From assembly GCA_038745535.1 (NCBI GenBank), contig JBCDLI010000051.1, forward strand, positions 1-18,690: a DNA stretch of 18,690 nucleotides, in the 5' to 3' direction. This DNA comes from JBCDLI01 sp038745535. Its GTDB lineage: Bacteria > Pseudomonadota > Alphaproteobacteria > Rhizobiales > Rhizobiaceae. This document shows, piece by piece, positions 13,718 to 18,690 of the stretch; positions within the stretch are counted from its first letter, which is position 1; each line of letters opens with the position of its first letter. The translations under genes and the position numbers were made by a program. Below the pieces are notes generated by a model. That model made no database searches, was not told where the DNA came from, and saw only the letters and a list, made by a program, of their open reading frames with translations.

Positions 13718-14407
13718 TCACATAGTGGATATGTCGCCGGAGCGGAAACTCTCAAGCGTGTGTTTTTGGCTTCCCGCGTCATCAAAGTTATCTGGGTGAA
13801 GCCATGCTTCGAAAGTCGCTCGGCACTTTGGCCATTCGTGATCAAGCATCGAATACCAAGCCGTATCGCGATTGCCGTAAGACTTTACCTGATGCTGGCG
13901 AAATACGCCTTCGAATGTGAAGCCCATGCGTCGTGCTGCCCGATGTGACGGTTTATTTGGATTGTTCAACTTCCACTCATAGCGGCGATAGCCGAGTTCA
14001 TCGAAGGCCCGCCGCGCCATGAGGTAGTGGGCTTCGGTCGCGCCGCGCTTGCGAAGCAATGATTGACCGTGCGCAACGCATCCGGTTTCTACTGACCCAT
14101 TTTCGGGCACGATGGCCATGTAGCTTGCCATTCCAACTGCTCGGCCGAATTCTTTTTCTGCGAAGATGCATGTGACGAAGTCGCCGCTATCGTTGAAGCC
14201 TTGCATGATGTCGGCGAAATCACGCCACGCGTTCATGGGCTTCCAACCGTAATGGAAGAGGTGTTGGTTGGCTTTCAGGCCGCCGAACTCGTCCCACAAT
14301 TGCTCCGCATGTACTTCAGCGTCCCATGGCACGATGTCGATATACTGGCCCAAGATCGGTAAATTTGTCGGGTGGGGGCGGGGTGTCCAGCCGGCGTGAT
14401 CAAACAT
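13718..14407 (-). CDS. GNAT-family N-acetyltransferase
   Basis: A 229-residue cytoplasmic acetyltransferase of the RimJ/RimL-like branch (Acetyltransf_3 type). AVGMASYMAIVPENGSVETG forms the central strands. LLRKRGATEAHYLMARRAFD is at the acetyl-CoA pyrophosphate-loop position, although the consensus R/QxxGxG/A is imperfect. RYEWKLNNPNKPSHRAARRMGF is the strand 6-helix segment with the N-x-x-S-x-x-A-x-x-x-GF pattern typical of the family, and GVFRQHQVKSYGNRDTAWYSML follows. Related proteins acetylate small molecules or N-termini, and the substrate cannot be told. The start is ATG at 14407. A spaced AAACG/CGTTT repeat sits immediately upstream. A 75-residue membrane protein follows in the probable operon. 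Confidence 0.87.
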   Translation of the reverse strand: MFDHAGWTPRPHPTNLPILGQYIDIVPWDAEVHAEQLWDEFGGLKANQHLFHYGWKPMNAWRDFADIMQGFNDSGDFVTCIFAEKEFGRAVGMASYMAIVPENGSVETGCVAHGQSLLRKRGATEAHYLMARRAFDELGYRRYEWKLNNPNKPSHRAARRMGFTFEGVFRQHQVKSYGNRDTAWYSMLDHEWPKCRATFEAWLHPDNFDDAGSQKHTLESFRSGDISTM

Positions 14408-14512
14408 TGGAAACGCTTTCGTTTACGCTGTGCGACCTAAGCGAAATTTGCAGGTAACACTAGACAAGACCGCGGTGCGGCGTGCTTCGGTAAGCGCCCG
14501 CATTGTATTCAA

Positions 14513-14541
14513 TTGTCAGTTTGAAAGAAATTTCTCATAAG
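14513..14541 (+). promoter_or_regulatory. Distal sigma70-like promoter candidate
   Basis: TTGTCA (14513-14518) and CATAAG (14536-14541) are separated by 17 bp, close to the housekeeping consensus. Transcription would begin near 14548, inside the 9-bp inverted repeat, and run through the short ORF towards the TRAP genes. Confidence 0.35.
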
Positions 14542-14575
14542 TCGGGCGGCTGACCGATTGTGGCGCGCCGCCCGA
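14542..14575. repeat. 9-bp perfect inverted repeat
   Basis: TCGGGCGGC (14542-14550) is the exact reverse complement of GCCGCCCGA (14567-14575), with a 16-bp spacer. As RNA it would form a stable GC-rich hairpin. No T-run follows in either direction, so it is not a standard terminator. It may be an operator dyad or a leader structure. Confidence 0.5.
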
Positions 14576-14601
14576 TGGCTCAGGTAGTGGGAGGATCTAC
14601 C

Positions 14602-14649
14602 TTGAGTCTCATTTATGATGGTGCGGCTGATACATTTACGAAAGGTTAA
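14602..14649 (+). CDS. Possible 15-residue leader peptide or small ORF
   Basis: GGGAGG at 14589-14594 is followed after 7 bp by TTG and 14 further sense codons (LSLIYDGAADTFTKG), ending in TAA at 14647-14649. The ribosome site is the same GGGAGG used by the transporter binding-protein gene. The peptide has no run of one amino acid that would suggest classical attenuation. Its stop lies within the 14-bp palindrome. It may be a true small ORF, a leftover gene start, or chance. Confidence 0.25.
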   Translation: MSLIYDGAADTFTKG

Positions 14650-14659
14650 TGGCCATTAA
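14646..14659. promoter_or_regulatory. Perfect 14-bp palindrome, candidate operator
   Basis: TTAATGGCCATTAA equals its own reverse complement over all 14 bases. It lies about 190 bp upstream of the TAXI binding-protein start, between the two promoter candidates. A dimeric regulator could use it, but no regulator gene is adjacent to identify it. Confidence 0.4.
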
Positions 14660-14787
14660 GAAAAATGTAGGACTTCTTAAGGCGTAACCCATTCGTTCTA
14701 AGCCTCTGTCCCATTTCGATAAGTCACGGAAAACTCGCGGTTTGTTTACCTTCTGCGAGCCGCTGGTCAAAACCCTGCGAGTATCTG

Positions 14788-14817
14788 TTGCGAAGCAAAT
14801 GCATGCACGATTATAAG
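14788..14817 (+). promoter_or_regulatory. Proximal sigma70-like promoter of the TAXI TRAP operon
   Basis: TTGCGA (14788-14793) and TATAAG (14812-14817) are separated by 18 bp. Transcription would begin near 14824, giving a short leader of about 24 bases that ends in the strong GGGAGG ribosome site (14836-14841), 6 bp before the ATG at 14848. Confidence 0.45.
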
Positions 14818-14847
14818 TCGGACACGTTTTTCATTGGGAGGTAAATA

Positions 14848-15840
14848 ATGAAGCGTTCGTTTTTCGTATCCACCGCAGTTGTGGCCCTCATGCTTGCTGG
14901 TACAGCCACAGCCGACGACGCCGATCGGACCGGCTGGCCGGAAAGCTTCACCGTGAGCACGGCCTCTCAGGGTGGCACTTACTTCGCCTATGGTTCGGGC
15001 TGGGCCAATCTTGTCGCAACCGAGCTTGGCATTTCAGGTGGTAGTCAAGTGTCCGGCGGGCCTGGGCAGAACATGTCACTTGTGCATGCAGGCGAAGTTG
15101 AGTTTGGCATGACCACAATGGGACCTGCTGCTGAATCCATCGCAGGATTGAGCCCAATTGCACCGGGCGTGCCCATGACAGAAGCCTGTGCCATGTTCCC
15201 GATGTACCAGACACCGTTTTCGGTGACTGCGCTGTCATCTTCGGGCATTACATCGATTGAAGATATTCCAGCTGGAGCACGTATCGGATTTGGCCCTGCC
15301 GGTTCCACATCGGACACATATTTCCCACGCATGATGACCGAACTTGGCATCGAATATGATCGTCGCAACGGTTCATGGTCGGACCTTGGCGGCCAGTTGC
15401 AGGATGGCCTGATTGACGTGATTGCCTTTGCTGCCGGTGTACCCGTTCCTGCCGTCAGCCAGTTGGAAGTGCAGACGGACGTGAACATTATCGAGTTCAC
15501 CGAAGAAGAACAGGCGAAGATCATGGAGACCTTCCCGGTCGCCAACTTTGCAATCGCAGCCGACACCTACACCACGCTGGAAAACGACGCGCGCTCTGTT
15601 TCGATGTGGAATTTCGCGATTGCCAATTGCAGCCTGCCGGAAAACTTCGTTGAGGCCGTTGTCGACGTGATCATGTCCGACAATGAGCGCATGGTGAACA
15701 TTCACCGCGCGGCCCGTTCTACCCTGCCTGAAAACTGGGACAAGAACGGCGGCGTGATCAAGTGGCACCCGGGTGCTGCAAAGTGGTTCACGGAGAATGC
15801 AGGCGCCGAAATTCCAGACGACCAGATCTACGGCGGTTAA
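14848..15840 (+). CDS. TAXI-family TRAP transporter solute-binding protein
   Basis: A 330-residue periplasmic binding protein. A signal peptide (MKRSFFVSTAVVALMLAGTATA) ends near residue 22. The mature part has the TAXI-family sequence order: VSTASQGGTYFAYGSGWANL (about 36-55), a substrate-facing strand SGGPGQNMSLVHAGEVEFGM, then IGFGPAGSTSDTYFPRMM (about 145-163) and GGQLQDGLIDVIAFAAGVPV. It captures a solute in the periplasm and hands it to the fused TRAP permease encoded next, using a sodium or proton gradient. TAXI ligands known elsewhere include glutamate/glutamine and other carboxylates, but the substrate here cannot be deduced. It starts at ATG after GGGAGG, an unusually strong site consistent with the excess of binding protein such systems need. 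Confidence 0.93.
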   Translation: MKRSFFVSTAVVALMLAGTATADDADRTGWPESFTVSTASQGGTYFAYGSGWANLVATELGISGGSQVSGGPGQNMSLVHAGEVEFGMTTMGPAAESIAGLSPIAPGVPMTEACAMFPMYQTPFSVTALSSSGITSIEDIPAGARIGFGPAGSTSDTYFPRMMTELGIEYDRRNGSWSDLGGQLQDGLIDVIAFAAGVPVPAVSQLEVQTDVNIIEFTEEEQAKIMETFPVANFAIAADTYTTLENDARSVSMWNFAIANCSLPENFVEAVVDVIMSDNERMVNIHRAARSTLPENWDKNGGVIKWHPGAAKWFTENAGAEIPDDQIYGG

Positions 15841-15866
15841 TTCGCCTCATTTGAGTTTCACACATC

Positions 15867-15895
15867 GATGTCGCGGCCAGTCCGGTCGCGGCATC
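15867..15895 (+). other. Intercistronic hairpin between TRAP binding-protein and permease genes
   Basis: GATGTCGCGGCC (15867-15878) and GGTCGCGGCATC (15884-15895) pair over 12 bp, including two G-U pairs, around the five-base loop AGTCC. It lies 26 bp after the binding-protein stop and is not followed by a T-run. It is therefore more likely an mRNA-protecting or partial-attenuation structure than a full terminator. Such structures can raise binding-protein expression relative to permease. Confidence 0.6.
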
Positions 15896-15931
15896 TAGTA
15901 TACCCAGCGCTACGCCGAAGAGGGCGACCAC

Positions 15932-18466
15932 ATGACTGATCAGACCGCTGCCATGCCAGCCAAGGGTGACAAGGGGCGGACTGATTATGACGCGGATCCG
16001 GTCATTGCTGAGGGTGTGGACGAGGAGCCGGTTGAAACAACGCGCCGGCTTTTTGTCGGTAACAGCCAGGCGCTGATCGCTGCAATTTCGATCATCTATG
16101 CTGGCTTTCACATGGCCGCCCTGAACGGGCTCTCGATTTCAGCGATCACCGGCATCACCATCCCCTTTTTGCCTCAGTTTCCGATGGAGACTTGGAACTT
16201 CCGCATGGCGCACATTGCGGGCGCGCTGGTGCTCGGCTTCACGCTGTTTGCCGCGCACACATTTTCCCATGGGGAAGACGCTGATCCGAAAACGCCTGTG
16301 TTGTCGGTGTTGGCATTGTTGCTGCTCATCCCGGCAGGCGTTGCGCTTTTCACCACCATTCAGACGACGCTCTTGATTTATAGCGGAACGCTGCCCGAGG
16401 CCGGTGGTCTTACCGTGTGGATGTCTGCGCTGCCGAACATGCCTCAATATGGAAGCGACGTGTACTGGTTCGGTATTCCGCTTCTGGTTGCTACGGGCGG
16501 TGCAATTATCGCAGGATGGTTTGAACGTCGGGGGCGCGGCCAATTCGCGGCGTCCGACATCGTCTTGGCGGTCTGTGCAATCATCGTCGCGGCCTATCTC
16601 ATCCCGATCTACGGCACGGCTGCGCGCAATGCGGTCGGCACGCCATTTGTGCCAATCGGTGTTGCATTTGCGGCCACCGCCGGTGCCGCGCTCATCATGG
16701 AGCTCACCCGCCGCGTTGCGGGTTTGGCACTCGTCATTATCACGGGCGTGTTTCTCGCTTACGTCTTCACCGCGCATTTACTGCCCGGCATCCTGGCCGT
16801 TGACCGGCCCTATTCGTGGCACCGCTTTTTCGGCCATGTGTATTCTGACGCGGGCATTCTGGGTCCCACGACGGCGGTGTCTTCGACCTACATCATTTTG
16901 TTTATCATCTTCGCTGCGTTCCTGCAGGCCTCCAAGGTCGGCGACTACTTTGTGAACTTCGCCTTCGCCGCTGCCGGACGTGCACGCGGTGGTCCGGCCA
17001 AGGTTGCGATCTTTGCGTCCGGCCTGATGGGTATGATCAACGGTACGAGCGCCGGTAATGTGGTCGCGACTGGATCACTCACCATCCCGTTGATGAAGAA
17101 GGTCGGCTACCACAAGAAGACCGCAGGCGCAGTGGAAGCGGCGGCCTCAACGGGCGGTCAGATCATGCCGCCGATCATGGGCGCAGGCGCGTTCATCATG
17201 GCCGAAATCACGGGGATTCCGTACCAAGAGATCGCAATTGCCGCGATCATCCCGGCGATCCTCTACTTCGTGTCGATCTACTTCATGGTGGATTTTGAAG
17301 CAGCGAAAATGGGTATGCGCGGTATGCGCGAAGACGAATTGCCGAAGTTCAGGAAGATGGCAAAGCAGGTTTACCTGTTTGTGCCAATCGTCATTTTGAT
17401 CACGGCGCTGTTCCTAGGCTATTCGGTCATCCGTGCAGGCACGCTGGCGACAATCGCAGCTGTGGTCGTATCGTGGGCAGTGCCGGAGTATTTCAGTCTC
17501 AAGAACAACAAGCTGACATTGCAACGCCTTTTGGTCGTCGCCATCTCGGCGCTGTCGATCCTGTTGGTCGCAAGCTATCTGCTGTTACCTGCGGCAGAAG
17601 CTGGTGCAGAGCCGAGCGCGTTGATCTCGACCCTCACGCTCGTGACCGGCCTCTTGATCGCAGCGACGTTCATTTACATTTCGGTCAGCGAGTTCTCCTC
17701 CACGGGCACTGTAGGCCTTGGTCTTAAGGGTCTTGGCCGCGCGTTGGAGCTTGCGGGCGTGATGTCGATCCAGATCATCGCGGTCTGCGCCTGCGCGGGT
17801 ATCATAGTTGGTGTCATCTCATTGACAGGCGTTGGCGCGCGGTTCTCATCGGTGCTGCTGGACCTCGCCGCAGCGTCGCAATTGTTAGCACTGTTTTTTG
17901 CCATGTGCATCGCGATCCTGCTCGGCATGGGCATGCCAACGACAGCGGCTTACGCGGTTGCCGCATCGGTGGTTGCGCCCGGTCTTATAGGCCTTGGTAT
18001 CCCGACACTGACGGCGCATTTCTTCGTGTTTTATTTCGCCGTAGTCTCTGCAATCACGCCGCCGGTTGCACTTGCCAGTTACGCGGCTGCCGGTATCTCG
18101 GGCTCTAACCCGATGGAGACGTCGGTGACCTCGTTCAAGATCGGCATTGCGGCGTTCATCGTGCCGTTCATGTTTTTCTACAATTCGGCGATCTTGATGG
18201 ATGGTACGTGGTTCGAAGTCATCCGCGCGGCGATCACTGCGATCTTCGGCGTGTTCCTTTTGTCATCTGCGGTGCAGGGCTGGTTCATGGGCGCGCGTGT
18301 GCCGTGGTTCATGCGTGTCGTGCTGGTACTCGGTGCGCTGCTGCTGATTGAAGGCGGATGGGTCAGCGACTTGATCGGCATCGGCGTTGCTGCAGCGACG
18401 GTGTTCGTCCAACGCGTCGTGAAGCCGGAAAAAGGTGCTCTGTTGGCCACACGCGGCGCCGATTGA
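15932..18466 (+). CDS. TRAP transporter fused permease subunit (TAXI type, DctQM fusion)
   Basis: An 844-residue inner-membrane protein fusing the small (Q) and large (M) TRAP subunits. After a charged cytoplasmic head of about 45 residues come many hydrophobic helices. The M-domain hallmarks are GMINGTSAGNVVATGSLTIP (about 367-386), ASTGGQIMPPIMGAGAFIMA (about 406-425), ILLGMGMPTTAAYAVAASVV (about 662-681) and SAITPPVALASYAAAGISGS. It transports the ligand delivered by the upstream TAXI protein with ion coupling. It starts at ATG 15932 with GAGGG about 7 bp upstream. The 91-bp gap after the binding-protein gene contains the 12-bp-stem hairpin. Length and layout are normal for TAXI fused permeases. 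The short 16-bp gap to the next gene suggests some read-through. Confidence 0.93.
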   Translation: MTDQTAAMPAKGDKGRTDYDADPVIAEGVDEEPVETTRRLFVGNSQALIAAISIIYAGFHMAALNGLSISAITGITIPFLPQFPMETWNFRMAHIAGALVLGFTLFAAHTFSHGEDADPKTPVLSVLALLLLIPAGVALFTTIQTTLLIYSGTLPEAGGLTVWMSALPNMPQYGSDVYWFGIPLLVATGGAIIAGWFERRGRGQFAASDIVLAVCAIIVAAYLIPIYGTAARNAVGTPFVPIGVAFAATAGAALIMELTRRVAGLALVIITGVFLAYVFTAHLLPGILAVDRPYSWHRFFGHVYSDAGILGPTTAVSSTYIILFIIFAAFLQASKVGDYFVNFAFAAAGRARGGPAKVAIFASGLMGMINGTSAGNVVATGSLTIPLMKKVGYHKKTAGAVEAAASTGGQIMPPIMGAGAFIMAEITGIPYQEIAIAAIIPAILYFVSIYFMVDFEAAKMGMRGMREDELPKFRKMAKQVYLFVPIVILITALFLGYSVIRAGTLATIAAVVVSWAVPEYFSLKNNKLTLQRLLVVAISALSILLVASYLLLPAAEAGAEPSALISTLTLVTGLLIAATFIYISVSEFSSTGTVGLGLKGLGRALELAGVMSIQIIAVCACAGIIVGVISLTGVGARFSSVLLDLAAASQLLALFFAMCIAILLGMGMPTTAAYAVAASVVAPGLIGLGIPTLTAHFFVFYFAVVSAITPPVALASYAAAGISGSNPMETSVTSFKIGIAAFIVPFMFFYNSAILMDGTWFEVIRAAITAIFGVFLLSSAVQGWFMGARVPWFMRVVLVLGALLLIEGGWVSDLIGIGVAAATVFVQRVVKPEKGALLATRGAD

Positions 18467-18482
18467 GCCTGTACTAGTCGAG

Positions 18483-18690
18483 ATGGACTTCGACACACTT
18501 CAAACGTCGATTGCCGCGCGTCTGAGCGCGATGGGAAATGGCACTCCCTACATTGCAGACGCCAATGAGCCTGATCCGCGATACCTTGGCTACGGCGTAA
18601 GAGCGCCGGAGATGAAGCGGTTTTTGGCAGGCTTGAAGCCCGAGTTTCGCGCTCTGGATACGAAGCAAAAAATCGAATTGGCAACACGGC
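18483..18690 (+). CDS. DNA alkylation repair protein (AlkD-like), 5' part only
   Basis: ATG at 18483 opens a frame that runs off the window after 69 complete codons. The visible LGYGVRAPEMKRFLAGLKPEF resembles the first HEAT-like repeats of AlkD/AlkC-type DNA glycosylases, where the chain reads 'lGv..pe.r.l.k'. Such proteins excise alkylated purines without base flipping. The start lies 16 bp after the permease stop and lacks a strong ribosome site. The catalytic residues lie beyond the window, so the call rests on the N-terminal pattern alone. Confidence 0.6.
   Translation, partial: MDFDTLQTSIAARLSAMGNGTPYIADANEPDPRYLGYGVRAPEMKRFLAGLKPEFRALDTKQKIELATR

Larger units (their letters stand above)
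14408..14847. other. 440-bp gene-free region between acetyltransferase and TAXI transporter
   Basis: This is the only stretch over 300 bp without an established gene. Its base composition is lower in GC than its flanks. It contains a short AAACG-CTTT-CGTTT dyad next to the acetyltransferase start (14411-14424), two sigma70-like promoter candidates facing the TRAP genes, a 10-bp palindrome AGAAATTTCT (14526-14535), a 9-bp inverted repeat, a perfect 14-bp palindrome and a possible 15-codon ORF with a strong ribosome site. I see no tRNA, repeat array or transposon end. Confidence 0.7.

Noticed and set aside
13684..13845. Upstream extension of the small membrane-protein frame
   Set aside because: It overlaps the acetyltransferase coding region and has no membrane or conserved character.
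15870..15892. Direct repeat GTCGCGGC twice
   Set aside because: It is explained by the two arms of the near-palindromic 12-bp hairpin at 15867-15895.
16139..16777. 212-codon minus-strand frame
   Set aside because: It is antisense to the TRAP permease, and the Arg/His/Gln-rich translation is what hydrophobic codons give on the reverse strand.
1..18690. CRISPR arrays, insertion sequences, tRNA or rRNA genes, defence systems
   Set aside because: I found no regularly spaced repeats, transposase motifs, tRNA-like cloverleaf sequences or defence-gene motifs on reading both strands.

Overview
The window looks like ordinary chromosome from an alphaproteobacterium, probably Hyphomicrobiales/Rhizobiales or Rhodobacterales. 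The base composition is fairly GC-rich, genes are short and tightly packed, GTG/TTG starts are frequent, and the families present (UreD, 8-oxoguanine deaminase, TAXI-type TRAP transporter, LacI/MarR/LysR regulators) are typical of that class. The genus cannot be named from this sequence alone. I saw no tRNA, rRNA, CRISPR array, insertion sequence or phage gene.

Left part (1-5484). The window opens in the 3' end of ureD, followed at once by a class I glutamine-amidotransferase-like hydrolase (PuuD type). A small secreted AprI/Inh-like protein converges on it. A tight minus-strand operon follows, reading marR, then lacI, then a D-2-hydroxyacid dehydrogenase, with 9-14 bp between genes. It is divergent from an 8-oxoguanine-deaminase-type amidohydrolase, and the 57 bp between them hold a near-palindrome. 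Urease, oxopurine deaminase and glyoxylate-reductase-like genes together suggest purine/ureide nitrogen salvage. This is an inference from context.

Middle part (5552-10796). An unrecognised four-helix membrane protein comes first, followed by a membrane-anchored spermidine-synthase-like protein with an altered active-site motif. Next is a divergent flavoprotein pair. One member is a photolyase/cryptochrome-like protein whose FAD-binding domain comes first and whose photolyase alpha/beta domain appears to come last, so it looks circularly permuted. The other is a renalase-like FAD oxidoreductase. The permuted photolyase is the most unusual object in the window.

Right part (10856-18690). A LysR regulator precedes a translationally overlapping ZevA/ZevB-like metal system: a periplasmic DUF1007 protein with an EF-hand-like loop and a NicO-family permease with a His/Asp/Cys-rich loop. 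A GNAT acetyltransferase and a 75-residue membrane protein follow on the minus strand. A 440-bp gene-free region then holds two promoter candidates, an inverted repeat, a perfect 14-bp palindrome and a possible 15-codon ORF. It leads into a TAXI TRAP transporter (binding protein plus fused permease), with a 12-bp-stem hairpin between its two genes. The window ends in the 5' part of an AlkD-like DNA alkylation repair gene.
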